A stretch of 64,000 nt of DNA from Parcubacteria group bacterium (GTDB taxonomy: Bacteria > Patescibacteria > Paceibacteria > UBA9973 > UBA2103). Positions 1-11,900 of this stretch are shown in pieces (the first letter of the stretch is position 1; every line of letters begins with the position of its first letter). The notes beneath the pieces are model-generated. The model saw only the letters and a list, made by a program, of their open reading frames with translations. It was not told where the DNA came from and made no database searches. The position numbers and the translations under genes are program-made. The stretch lies in the NCBI GenBank assembly GCA_028286605.1, contig JAQBRE010000003.1:1-64000 (forward strand). The letters are read 5' to 3'.

Positions 1-25
1 TTCATAGGATATTCACCACCCAGCC

Positions 26-54
26 TTGACCCGATTTTCTATACGATATATACT
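26..54 (+). promoter_or_regulatory. sigma70-type promoter of rpoBC
   Basis: The sequence shows TTGACC at 26-31 and TATACT at 49-54 with a 17-nt spacer, a near-consensus promoter. Transcription would start near 61 and leave a leader of about 165 nt before rpoB. The leader has no convincing ORF and no Shine-Dalgarno site next to the rpoB ATG. In many bacteria rpoB follows rplL; whether a ribosomal gene lies upstream is not visible here. Confidence 0.8.
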
Positions 55-228
55 GGTTTTAACCAGAACGGATTGAGTGGCGGCAGGCACTCTGGCGGGC
101 GAAGAGTTTCAAAAGAGCTCCCAAGCAAGAAAATACAACGATTTACAAGCGTCTCGGAAACGACGGACGCGGCTCATGGCGTACATGAGCCCATTTGGCG
201 TTTCTGAGCTTCATTTTTTACCTACTCT

Positions 229-3200
229 ATGCCGAAGGCAAAAACGCTCGTGCAGAAGACGTTCGGTGCATACCGCGCACCGCGCGTCGATTTCCCGGAT
301 CTGGTGGGGCACCAGCGGGAATCGTTTCAGTGGTTCCTTCGCGATGGCCTGAAAGAGCTCTTCAATGAGTTCTCTCCTATCGGCGATTATTCAAGCAAGA
401 AGTTCGAACTGCGTTTCGATGGATTCGAAATCGGCGAGCCTAAGGGCGATGAGGAATCTGCGCGCGAAAACATGCGCACGTATGAAGCTCCTTTGAAGGC
501 GACCGTTACGCTTCTCAACAAGACATTCGGTTCTGAAAAGACGCAGGATATTTTCCTTGCGGATATTCCTATGATGACCCCTCAAGGGTCCTTTATCGTA
601 TCCGGCGTTGAGCGCGCTATCATTCCGCAGCTCGCGCGTTCATTCGGCGCGTTCTTCGCTTCGGAAGAGACGAAGGGCAAGACCTACTTCGGCGCGAAGA
701 TCCTTCCTGCGCGCGGCGTATGGATTGAAATTGAAACCGATACTGACGGTTCAATCTTCGTGAAGATCGATCGCAAGCGCCGTTTCCCTATTTCGAACCT
801 GCTCACCATCTTCGGTGCCGGTACGAAGGAAGACGTGATGGGCCTCTTCGCGAAGGATCCTATCGCGCTCGCTGCTATGCAGGCGACTATCGCGCACGAC
901 ACGGCAAAGACCGTGGACGACGCATACGTTGAGATTCACCGCCGCATGCGCGACGGCGACCTCGCGACGCCGGACAACGCGAAGCAGTACGTGAACACTT
1001 TGTTCGCTCCTGAACGCTACGACCTTTCTAAGGTCGGGCGCCATCGCCTTAACGCACGTTTCGGTCTGCCGACCGACAAGAAATCCCTTGAGCAGCGCGC
1101 GCTAACGCTTGATGACCTTACCCGCATCACTGCGGAAATCGCACGCCTTAACGTAACGCCCGATGCACAGCCGGATGATATCGATCACCTCGGCTTCCGC
1201 CGCGTCCGTTTCGTTGGCGAGCTCCTTCAGGCCCGCATGCGCGTGGGCATGAGCCGCATGAAGCGCAATATCCAGGATCGTATGAGTACGATTGAATCGG
1301 AGACGACGCTTCCGATGGCATTCGTGAATCCTCGCCCGCTTCAGGCTTCCATCCGTGAATTCTTCACGGCGAACCAGCTTTCGCAGTTCATGGACCAGCA
1401 GAACATCCTTGCTGAGCTCGAAGGGCTCCGCACGCTTTCCGCGCTCGGTCCGGGCGGCCTCACTCGTGAGCGCGCCGGCTTCGAAGTGCGCGACGTGCAC
1501 CCTTCGCACTACGGACGCCTCTGCCCGATCCATACGCCGGAAGGCCAGAACATCGGCCTTATCCTTCGCCTCGCACTCCATGCGCGCACGAACGAATTCG
1601 GCGTTATCGAGACGCCGTACGTGAAGGTGAACAAGGGTGTCGTGAGCGAAGAGGTCGTATACCTGAATGCGCTTGAAGAAGAGTCGGTTACTATCGCGCA
1701 CGCCGCAACGCCTGTTGATGACAAGGGACGCATCGTTCCTGATTCCATCGAGGCGCGCAAGAATGGCGAGCCGGCTATCGTCGAGCGCAGCGAGATCGAG
1801 CTCATCGACGCATCCACGTACCAGATGTTCAGCGCCGCAACGGCGATGATTCCCTTCGTGGACCATGACGACGCGAACCGCGCACTCATGGGTTCGAACA
1901 TGCAGAAGCAGGCGACGCCGGTCCTTATTCCGGAAGCGCCTATCGTCGCTACCGGTATCGAAGGACACGCCGCACGCAACACGGGCCGCCTCATTATGGC
2001 TGAAGAGAACGGAGAAGTTACCTTCGTAGACGCACGCCACATCACTATTACGAACAAGGAAGGGAAGAAGAAGGAGTACAAGCTCCAGGGCCTTACGCAG
2101 ACGAACCAGAACTCGGCATTCAGCCAGCGTCCTTCCGTGATGATGGGCGACAAGGTGAAGAAGGGCGATGTCCTTGCTGACGCCTCAAGTTCCGACCAGG
2201 GCCAGATGGCACTCGGCCAGAACGTGCGCGTCGCCTTCATGAGCTGGAACGGCGCTAACTACGAAGACGCGATCATCGTGTCCGAGCGCCTCGTGCAGGA
2301 TTCCAAATTTACTACCGTGCACATCGAAGACTTCGAAGCAGCCGTTCGCGACACGAAGCTCGGTCCCGAAGTTACCACGCACGACATTCCGAACGTCGGC
2401 GAGATGCGCCTTAAGAACCTCGATGAGGAAGGTGTCATCCGCATCGGCGCGGAAGTGCGCTCCGGCGACATTCTCGTTGGAAAGGTGACGCCGAAGGGCG
2501 AGACGCAGCTTACTCCTGAAGAGCGCCTGCTCCGTTCTATCTTCGGAGACAAGGCGAAGGACGTGAAGGATACGTCGCTTCGCATGGAAGGCGGAAAGCG
2601 CGGACGCGTCATCGGCGTGAAGGTGTTCAGCCGCGAACGCGGCGACCAGCTCGAGAGCGGCATCATCAAGAAGATCGTCGTTACCGTCGCACAGGTCCGT
2701 AACGTGTCAGTGGGCGACAAGCTCGCCGGCCGTCACGGCAACAAGGGCGTCATCTCACGCGTGCTTCCGGTGGAAGACATGCCGTACGACGAGAACGGCA
2801 ATCCTGTGGACATCATCCTCACTCCGCTCGGCGTGCCGTCGCGCATGAACCTCGGACAGATCCTCGAGCTGCACCTCGGCCTTGCTGCCAACTCGCTTGG
2901 CTATCAGGCTATTGTGCCTCCGTTCGCAGGAGCTTCCGCTGAAGAAATTCGCGAAGAACTTGTGAAGGCAGGTTTCGACAAGACCGGTAAAATGCAGCTC
3001 TTCGATGGCCACACCGGCAACCCATTCGCACAGGCCGTATCCGTGGGCTACATGTACATCCTGAAACTCCATCACATGGTGGAAGACAAGATCCACATGC
3101 GCTCTATCGGTCCGTACAGCCTCATCACCCAGCAGCCGCTCGGAGGAAAGGCGCAGAACGGCGGTCAGCGTTTCGGAGAAATGGAAGTGTGGGCGCTGCT

Positions 3201-3411
3201 CGGCTACGGCTCGGCATACACGCTCCGCGAAATGCTCACCATCAAGTCTGATGACATCACCGGTCGCTCCGCGACCTTCGACGCCATCGTGAAGGGCGAG
3301 CCGGTATCGCATTCCGGCACCCCGGCATCATTCGCCGTACTTACTAACCAGATCCGCGGACTCGCGCTCGACATCGAGCCGATGGAACGCGTCATCGATG
3401 TCGATGCGTAA
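229..3411 (+). CDS. rpoB: DNA-directed RNA polymerase beta subunit
   Basis: This is the beta subunit of RNA polymerase, which forms one jaw of the catalytic cleft. The 1060-aa product is shorter than the 1342-aa E. coli protein, mainly because lineage-specific insertions are absent. Family hallmarks are visible: the GDKLAGRHGNKG active-site segment in the third quarter and the C-terminal GGQRFGEMEVWALLGYG block that clamps onto beta prime. The ATG at 229 gives MPKAKTLVQKTFGAYRAP and has no SD. rpoC follows after 25 nt, so both genes share the promoter at 26-54. The identification is secure. Confidence 0.98.
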   Translation: MPKAKTLVQKTFGAYRAPRVDFPDLVGHQRESFQWFLRDGLKELFNEFSPIGDYSSKKFELRFDGFEIGEPKGDEESARENMRTYEAPLKATVTLLNKTFGSEKTQDIFLADIPMMTPQGSFIVSGVERAIIPQLARSFGAFFASEETKGKTYFGAKILPARGVWIEIETDTDGSIFVKIDRKRRFPISNLLTIFGAGTKEDVMGLFAKDPIALAAMQATIAHDTAKTVDDAYVEIHRRMRDGDLATPDNAKQYVNTLFAPERYDLSKVGRHRLNARFGLPTDKKSLEQRALTLDDLTRITAEIARLNVTPDAQPDDIDHLGFRRVRFVGELLQARMRVGMSRMKRNIQDRMSTIESETTLPMAFVNPRPLQASIREFFTANQLSQFMDQQNILAELEGLRTLSALGPGGLTRERAGFEVRDVHPSHYGRLCPIHTPEGQNIGLILRLALHARTNEFGVIETPYVKVNKGVVSEEVVYLNALEEESVTIAHAATPVDDKGRIVPDSIEARKNGEPAIVERSEIELIDASTYQMFSAATAMIPFVDHDDANRALMGSNMQKQATPVLIPEAPIVATGIEGHAARNTGRLIMAEENGEVTFVDARHITITNKEGKKKEYKLQGLTQTNQNSAFSQRPSVMMGDKVKKGDVLADASSSDQGQMALGQNVRVAFMSWNGANYEDAIIVSERLVQDSKFTTVHIEDFEAAVRDTKLGPEVTTHDIPNVGEMRLKNLDEEGVIRIGAEVRSGDILVGKVTPKGETQLTPEERLLRSIFGDKAKDVKDTSLRMEGGKRGRVIGVKVFSRERGDQLESGIIKKIVVTVAQVRNVSVGDKLAGRHGNKGVISRVLPVEDMPYDENGNPVDIILTPLGVPSRMNLGQILELHLGLAANSLGYQAIVPPFAGASAEEIREELVKAGFDKTGKMQLFDGHTGNPFAQAVSVGYMYILKLHHMVEDKIHMRSIGPYSLITQQPLGGKAQNGGQRFGEMEVWALLGYGSAYTLREMLTIKSDDITGRSATFDAIVKGEPVSHSGTPASFAVLTNQIRGLALDIEPMERVIDVDA

Positions 3412-3436
3412 TCGTATCTTCTAATCCCAAACCACT

Positions 3437-7180
<3,744 letters not shown>

Positions 7181-7201
7181 CGAATTAGTTTAAAGAAAAA
7201 G

Positions 7202-7233
7202 AAAAACCGCTCCCAGAGGGAGCGGTTTTTCTT
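7202..7233 (+). terminator. rho-independent terminator of rpoBC
   Basis: A 13-bp perfect stem (7202-7214 with 7218-7230, 3-nt loop) ends in a T-run. It sits 22 nt after the rpoC stop. Confidence 0.92.
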
Positions 7234-7315
7234 TTCCTGAACTTCTTTAGAATTTTTTTAAAACTCTATGTATACAGATATTGACGTGATGAGAAAGGGA
7301 GAATATACTCGTAAG

Positions 7316-7384
7316 CGATGAGGGACGTACTCGCTTAATAAGGCGAGGAGATCGAGAAAAACAGCCGCAAGGCCGTTTTTCTTT
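7316..7384 (+). ncRNA. candidate small RNA with its own promoter and terminator
   Basis: A near-perfect promoter, TTGACG at 7281-7286 and TATACT at 7304-7309 with 17-nt spacing, points into a segment of about 70 nt without an ORF. A hairpin (TAAGCG pairing with CGCTTA around 7312-7336) is followed by a GCC-gcaa-GGC hairpin at 7358-7379 and a T-rich tail, which looks like an intrinsic terminator. No known RNA family is recognised. The promoter and terminator are read from sequence; that a stable RNA is made is inference. Confidence 0.45.
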
Positions 7385-7400
7385 TTTGTTTCGTAAAGAG

Positions 7401-7433
7401 AAAAGACCCGGCGCGTTCTGCGCCGGGTCTTTT
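7401..7433. terminator. bidirectional hairpin terminator
   Basis: A 14-bp stem (AAAAGACCCGGCGC with GCGCCGGGTCTTTT) around a 5-nt loop has A and T flanks on both sides. It most likely ends the minus-strand lipoprotein gene that stops at 7465. Confidence 0.8.
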
Positions 7434-7464
7434 GATGTAGCTGGCTCTTCGAGCCAGCTTTGCT

Positions 7465-7704
7465 TCAGCGTTTCTGCGCAGAAGCCACGACGACGAGCTG
7501 GTCGAGTCTCTTGCGAACATCGGCGGGATAGGCGTATTCCCGATAGTTCACGTGCATCTTCTGCACGGTCTGCACGGTGGTCGGCACCTGCGTCGCCGCA
7601 CTGTGCTTGGTCTCCCGGTTCTGACAACCGGTGGAAACAAAGGCCGCGGCAAGCAGGGCAGAGGCAATGATCATGCCATTAGCCAGGTGCGTCTTGTTGA
7701 ACAT
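7465..7704 (-). CDS. small predicted lipoprotein
   Basis: This 79-aa product has a signal peptide (MFNKTHLANG then a hydrophobic stretch) ending in a lipobox-like VSTGC at about residues 23-27. The mature chain would be a short lipidated peptide. I chose the ATG at 7704 over an upstream in-frame ATG at 7764 because only this one gives a signal peptide and has an SD (GGGGAAG) a few nt upstream. The C-terminal half is polar, with no recognised domain. Its 5' leader resembles that of the neighbouring small gene at 8034. The function is unknown. Confidence 0.6.
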   Translation of the reverse strand: MFNKTHLANGMIIASALLAAAFVSTGCQNRETKHSAATQVPTTVQTVQKMHVNYREYAYPADVRKRLDQLVVVASAQKR

Positions 7705-7779
7705 TGATTCTTCCCCAGGAACTAAAGAAAGCCGGCGAATTCCAGCATGAAAAGATTGTCGCATTTCTGTACTAAAAAG

Positions 7780-7813
7780 AAAAGGCCCGGCGTAGTTAGC
7801 GTCGGGTCCTTCT
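7780..7813 (-). terminator. hairpin terminator of the 8034-7831 gene
   Basis: An imperfect GC-rich stem (arms about 7782-7792 and 7800-7812) is followed, on the minus strand, by a T-rich tract. It lies just downstream of the small secreted-protein gene. Confidence 0.65.
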
Positions 7814-7830
7814 TGGTACGCGGTTGGCGA

Positions 7831-8034
7831 TCACTTCTTGCCGCATTCACGATCGCGATATGAGCTGATCGAAGCAGGATCTGCACGAACAGCCCATTCA
7901 TGGCATTGGTTGTTCTTGTAGCCCGCTCGCATGTCAGGCACTTGGCCAGCGGTGCGCGTGTCCGGAATCGCGAACGTAGCAGCGGCGACAACAAAAACCA
8001 TGACCACACTGAATAGAATTGTCCTCCTAAGCAT
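7831..8034 (-). CDS. small secreted or membrane-anchored protein
   Basis: This 67-aa product starts with a clear signal peptide or anchor (MLRRTILFSVVMVFVVAAATFA), followed by a polar chain with two cysteines (NNQCHEW and RECGKK) that could form one disulfide outside the cell. The start is supported by a strong SD (GGGGAGG). The leader also carries a small hairpin (GCCGA with TCGGC). No family is recognised. Confidence 0.6.
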   Translation of the reverse strand: MLRRTILFSVVMVFVVAAATFAIPDTRTAGQVPDMRAGYKNNQCHEWAVRADPASISSYRDRECGKK

Positions 8035-8140
8035 GTACGCCTCCCCAAGGAACTACTAGCCGACAATTTTCGGCATATGTCCATTCTCGCACGCGCCACG
8101 CGCTCAAAACCCTATCCTAAGGCAGGCTGTTCATAACCCG

Positions 8141-8168
8141 TTGACCGTTCTTCGCGCGGGTGTAGAGT
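8141..8168 (+). promoter_or_regulatory. promoter of a short transcription unit before dnaG
   Basis: TTGACC (8141-8146) and TAGAGT (8163-8168) are 16 nt apart. The unit would run from about 8175 to the terminator near 8413. It begins with a hairpin (GTCC-CCGAG with CTCGG-GGGAC) at about 8175-8203 and contains a short SD-led ORF. Confidence 0.6.
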
Positions 8169-8220
8169 TATTGAGTCCCCGAGATGGCTCGGATGAGGGA
8201 CAGTCTGAAAAGGACTCACC

Positions 8221-8310
8221 ATGCACCGTTCCGTTCACGATCCCACCGTCGCCCCTTTCGCGATCGCTCTCACTTCGGCCGGCGGGACCCACGAGGGCAA
8301 CACCCACTAG
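8221..8310 (+). CDS. very short ORF, 29 aa
   Basis: An ATG preceded by AAAAGGACTCACC opens a 29-codon frame whose product is rich in His, Thr and Gly (ends GGTHEGNTH). It sits alone between a good promoter and a terminator. A longer frame at 8184-8384 overlaps it, but that frame has no SD and a low-complexity Arg-rich product. The transcript could instead be non-coding. Evidence for translation is only the SD and position. Confidence 0.3.
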   Translation: MHRSVHDPTVAPFAIALTSAGGTHEGNTH

Positions 8311-8367
8311 GTCCACAGCCGGACCTGAACATCAACCTCATACAGAAGGAGACCAAACCGCCCCAAG

Positions 8368-8415
8368 AAAGCCCTCGACCATGACCCCACCCAGTGTCTC
8401 ATCGAGGGCTTTTTT
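8368..8415 (+). terminator. terminator before dnaG
   Basis: Arms AAAGCCCTCGA (8368-8378) and TCGAGGGCTTT (8402-8412) pair perfectly, with a 23-nt loop and a T-run after. The loop is long for a terminator, but the stem and T-tract are clear. Confidence 0.75.
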
Positions 8416-8456
8416 CTTTTTATACGCAGGCAGGAATTTGGAGTAGAATGAGGGAA

Positions 8457-10154
8457 ATGGCAGGGGTAGATACCGTACAGCAGGTGAAGGACAAGCTTTC
8501 CATCGTGGAGGTGATTTCGCCGTACGTGAAGCTCACCAAGGCAGGGAAATACTATCGCGGACTGTCTCCCTTCAATAAGGAAAAGACACCGTCCTTCTAT
8601 GTGAACCCCGAACGCGGTTCCTATTACTGCTTCTCTTCAGGACAGGGCGGTGACCAGTTCACGTTCATTGAGAAAATGGAGGGCGTGGACTTCAAGGGCG
8701 CGCTGAAGATTTTGGCGGAGAAAGCGGGAGTTGAAATAGTGTATAGCGGCAGCGGCGAGAGCAAGGCATCGAAGGACAGGCTTGATAGGTTGCGCGAAGC
8801 GATGGGAAGTGCTGAAGCGTATTTCAGCCGCGCGCTTGGCGAAGAGACCGATGCCTACGTGTATGCGCGTGAGCGTGGCCTTACGCCGGAAACCATTAGC
8901 GCGTGGAGCTTGGGCTTAGCGCCGGACGGCTGGCGCAGTTTATTGGAAGCGCTTTCAGCGGAAGGCTTCACGCTGCCTGAACTTACCGCAGCCGGTTTGG
9001 TGAAGGAAGCAGACGAGAAGCGCGGCACGTTCTATGATAGGTTCCGCAATCGCTTGATGTTTCCTATACGCGATTCCGCAGGCCGCACGGTGGCCTTCAC
9101 GGGCCGCGCGCTCGCGAAGGATGACCAGGCGAAGTATCTGAACTCGCCCGAAACCGATCTCTTCAAGAAATCGGAAGTGCTGTTCGGCATGGACAAGGCG
9201 AAGGATGCTATTCGCCAACGAGGTTTCGCTATATTAGTGGAAGGACAGTTCGATTTGGTGCTGCTACATCAGGCCGGCTTCACCAATACCATCGCGCTTT
9301 CCGGTACCGCGCTTTCAAGCCAGCACCTTTCGCTTATCAAGCGCTATGCCGATAATCTGATGCTGTGCCTGGATGCGGATCGCGCCGGCCTCGCTGCCTC
9401 GGCCAAGAATGCACGCGCTGCGCTCCTTTCGGGCATGCGCGTGAAGGCCGTTCGTCTGCCGGAAGGGAAGGATCCTGCCGATGTCGTAAGCGAAGATGCC
9501 AAGGCATTCACAGCGCTCGTTCAGGATGCCAAGAGCGTCATCGAGTTCTTCCTTGCCGTGCTTTCTGCGCAGGAAAAGGATGAGACGCGATTGCTTCGCG
9601 CCGTGGAAGGCATCGTGCTTCCGCTGGTGGTAGCGGTGAAAAGTCCGCTGGAACAGAACCGATTCGTAGACATCATCGCGCGTGCCGTGAACTCCACCCC
9701 TGAAGCCGTGCGCAGGGCGCTTCCCAAGATAGAAATAGCTCCGGAAGAGAAGACCGAGCTAACTAAGAGCGCTCTCGTTCACGCCTCTCCGTCTTCATCA
9801 GTTCTTGAGGTTCGCCGTGCGATGGTGTTAGCAGTTATGCAGGCATATGCCGATACGGCTCTTGCAGAACGTCTTAAAACCGAGTATATTCGTATTACAG
9901 GCGCTGACGATTCGCTGGATTTACCAGTGGACGAGCGAGCCCTTTTCGAGGCGGGACTCACCTACGGGGAGACGCCAGACCAAAGTGCGGGCGATGAATT
10001 GCTCCAGATGTTCGAATATACCGTGCTCTCTGCCAAGTTACGCGAAGCCACACAAGCGCTCCGAACTGCAGAGGCATCCAATGACACCGAAGCCATGACC
10101 GAAGCGATGCGCACATTTCGCGAACTTTCCGCCCGGATGGCCTCTTTCAACTAA
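8457..10154 (+). CDS. dnaG: DNA primase DnaG
   Basis: DnaG makes RNA primers at the replication fork. The frame holds the N-terminal CHC2-like domain, the TOPRIM domain with EGQFD and DADRAG motifs that bind catalytic metal, and a helicase-binding C-terminus. The zinc-ligand positions are altered: the usual C-P-F-H is S-P-F-N (residues 37-40) and the usual C-F-G-C is C-F-S-S (58-61), so only one of four ligands remains. I chose ATG 8457 because a TAGAAT -10 at 8444-8449 overlaps the ATG at 8448 and would start transcription at 8457. rpoD follows after 17 nt. Confidence 0.95.
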   Translation: MAGVDTVQQVKDKLSIVEVISPYVKLTKAGKYYRGLSPFNKEKTPSFYVNPERGSYYCFSSGQGGDQFTFIEKMEGVDFKGALKILAEKAGVEIVYSGSGESKASKDRLDRLREAMGSAEAYFSRALGEETDAYVYARERGLTPETISAWSLGLAPDGWRSLLEALSAEGFTLPELTAAGLVKEADEKRGTFYDRFRNRLMFPIRDSAGRTVAFTGRALAKDDQAKYLNSPETDLFKKSEVLFGMDKAKDAIRQRGFAILVEGQFDLVLLHQAGFTNTIALSGTALSSQHLSLIKRYADNLMLCLDADRAGLAASAKNARAALLSGMRVKAVRLPEGKDPADVVSEDAKAFTALVQDAKSVIEFFLAVLSAQEKDETRLLRAVEGIVLPLVVAVKSPLEQNRFVDIIARAVNSTPEAVRRALPKIEIAPEEKTELTKSALVHASPSSSVLEVRRAMVLAVMQAYADTALAERLKTEYIRITGADDSLDLPVDERALFEAGLTYGETPDQSAGDELLQMFEYTVLSAKLREATQALRTAEASNDTEAMTEAMRTFRELSARMASFN

Positions 10155-10171
10155 TTTTATATATATTGCCT

Positions 10172-11458
10172 ATGCCTACACCCAAGAAAAAGGTAGTAAA
10201 GAAAGGAGCTGCTAAGAAAGCAGCGCCAAAGAAAGTTTCCAAAAAAACTGCCCCTAAGAAGGCGGTGAAAAAGTCTGCGCCCAAGAAGAGCGTAAAGAAG
10301 GTAACTAAAAAAACTGCTCCAAAGAAAGTCGCGAGCAAGAAGATGAAAGCCGTGGTGCGCGCCGCCGTAGGCGGCGCTAAGGCGAAAGCCGCAGCAGCAA
10401 ACCAGGACAAAGCACTCCGCCTCATCACGAAGGGCAAGGAACGCGGGTACATCACATACAGCGAAATCCTCAAGGAATTCCCGCATGTCGAAGAAGACGT
10501 TAACTTCCTGGACGAACTCTACGAGCGCTTCACCGTTGCCGGCATCGACATACTCGAAGGCGGCATGCTCGAAGACAATGCAGACGAATACCTCGCGACC
10601 CGCAACATCAAGGGCCGTGATTCTTCAGGCTACGATTCCATCCAGATATACCTCCGTGAAATCGGTCAGTATCCGCTTCTCACCGGTATGGAGGAGAAGG
10701 AGCTCGCCAAGCGTATCGACGCTGGCGACGCAGAGGCGCGCAACATCCTTGCCCGTTCAAACCTCCGTCTCGTCGTTTCCATCGCGAAGAAATATGTAGG
10801 TCGCTCACCGGACCTCACGCTGCTCGACCTCATCCAGGAAGGAAACCTCGGCCTCTTCAAGGCCGTCGACAAGTTCGACTGGAAGAAGGGCTATAAGTTC
10901 TCAACCTATGCAACCTGGTGGATCCGCCAGGCTATCACCCGTGCACTCGCAGATCAAAGCCGTACCATCCGTATCCCGGTGCACATGGTGGAGACCATCG
11001 CGAAATACAAGCAGGTATCGCGCCGCCTTTCGCAGGCACTCGGCCGCGACCCGCAGCCGGAAGAGATAGCTATCGAGATGGGTGTCGAAGTAGAGAAGAT
11101 CTACCAGATCGAGAAGATCAATCAGGATACCCTCAGCCTTGAGAACCCGGTCGGTTCCGATGATGGCGACAACTCAACCCTCGGCGACTTCATCGCAGAC
11201 GACAAGATCCCATCGCCCGTGCAGGAATCATCCGAGCGCATCCTCACGGAACAGGTCCGCGACATCCTTGACGACCTCTCCCCGAAGGAGCGCAAGATCC
11301 TCGAGATGCGCCATGGCCTCCTCGACGGCGTGTATCACACCCTTGAAGAAGTGGGGAAGGAGTTCGGTGTTACGCGCGAGCGCATCCGCCAGATCGAGGC
11401 TAAGGCACTTGAGAAGATCAGGACGCATGAGAAGAGTCGCCGCCTCAAGAGCTATTAA
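10172..11458 (+). CDS. rpoD: primary RNA polymerase sigma factor
   Basis: This is a sigma-70 housekeeping factor. After about 70 residues made almost only of Lys, Ala, Pro and Val, which look like a histone H1-type tail, come a region 1.1-like segment (SEILKEFPHVEEDVNFLDELYERF), region 2 (LLDLIQEGNLGLFKAVDKFDW, then YATWWIRQAI), region 3 and region 4 with its DNA-binding helix (FGVTRERIRQIEAKAL). ATG 10172 is preferred over the in-frame TTG at 10166. It is probably co-transcribed with dnaG, but a TATA-rich stretch just before the start may be its own -10. A perfect-palindrome terminator follows. Confidence 0.97.
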   Translation: MPTPKKKVVKKGAAKKAAPKKVSKKTAPKKAVKKSAPKKSVKKVTKKTAPKKVASKKMKAVVRAAVGGAKAKAAAANQDKALRLITKGKERGYITYSEILKEFPHVEEDVNFLDELYERFTVAGIDILEGGMLEDNADEYLATRNIKGRDSSGYDSIQIYLREIGQYPLLTGMEEKELAKRIDAGDAEARNILARSNLRLVVSIAKKYVGRSPDLTLLDLIQEGNLGLFKAVDKFDWKKGYKFSTYATWWIRQAITRALADQSRTIRIPVHMVETIAKYKQVSRRLSQALGRDPQPEEIAIEMGVEVEKIYQIEKINQDTLSLENPVGSDDGDNSTLGDFIADDKIPSPVQESSERILTEQVRDILDDLSPKERKILEMRHGLLDGVYHTLEEVGKEFGVTRERIRQIEAKALEKIRTHEKSRRLKSY

Positions 11459-11460
11459 AT

Positions 11461-11498
11461 GAACAAACATCCCACTCCATGGAGTGGGATGTTTGTTC
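11461..11498. terminator. rpoD terminator, 38-nt near-loopless palindrome
   Basis: Positions 11461-11478 pair perfectly with 11481-11498. The hairpin starts two nt after the rpoD stop. The same structure could end the converging minus-strand gene at 11511. Confidence 0.85.
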
Positions 11499-11510
11499 AC
11501 ATGTCACAGT

Positions 11511-11702
11511 TTATTTTTGGCTGTGCAACAAATCGTTCAGAGAAGCGATTTTGTTCTTCTTGAGAAAGTTGCCAAGCTCCATGTCGCTCCGGACCCCGAA
11601 GTCGCGTCCGTACTGCTTCTCGATGGTACCCATATGCGTATCATCGCGCTTGTCTCGGAGGCGACCGTCTTGATTCCTGGTACGGTAACCTGGCATATTC
11701 AT
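11511..11702 (-). CDS. conserved-looking small hypothetical protein
   Basis: This 63-aa product (MNMPGYRTRNQDGRLRDKRD through KKNKIASLNDLLHSQK) is charged, with no signal peptide or membrane segment. It resembles short orphan proteins I associate with Parcubacteria genomes that carry a DGRLRDKR-type stretch and an IEKQYG.DFGVRSDM segment; this is memory, not a search. An AAGAAGG SD lies before the ATG at 11702; an upstream in-frame ATG at 11720 is possible. The function is unknown. Confidence 0.5.
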   Translation of the reverse strand: MNMPGYRTRNQDGRLRDKRDDTHMGTIEKQYGRDFGVRSDMELGNFLKKNKIASLNDLLHSQK

Positions 11703-11852
11703 TGCATCCTTCTTAGTCATAAGTGGGCTTGTGTGAATAACGCACCTTCTGCCCCCTGCACCTATCGTATGATCAAAAGGTGCAAGCGGTCCTTGCTCGC
11801 TAACTATTGGTCTACATGGCCATCAGTCAGCGAACTGGGATAATGATTTTCC

Positions 11853-11888
11853 GAAAGGGTTATGCCGAAAGGCATGGCCCTTTCATAT
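11853..11888 (+). terminator. stand-alone terminator-like hairpin
   Basis: GAAAGGG (11853-11859) pairs with CCCTTTC (11878-11884), with an inner ATGCC-gaaa-GGCAT stem, followed by a weak T-rich tail. No gene is seen directly upstream on this strand. The stretch 11721-11850 otherwise shows nothing I can name. Confidence 0.4.
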
Positions 11889-11900
11889 TTCATCTTAGTT

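Noticed and set aside
1102..2040. Long minus-strand open frames inside rpoB (also 1509-2240 and similar inside rpoC)
   Set aside because: They mirror the codon pattern of the conserved plus-strand polymerase genes and have no family signal.
10147..10486. Minus-strand frames opposite the start of rpoD, rich in Phe and Leu
   Set aside because: They are the complement of the Lys/Ala-rich N-terminus of RpoD, not membrane proteins.
11461..11498. 38-nt perfect palindrome as a protein-binding site or origin
   Set aside because: It lies two nt after the rpoD stop and fits an intrinsic terminator shared by converging genes.
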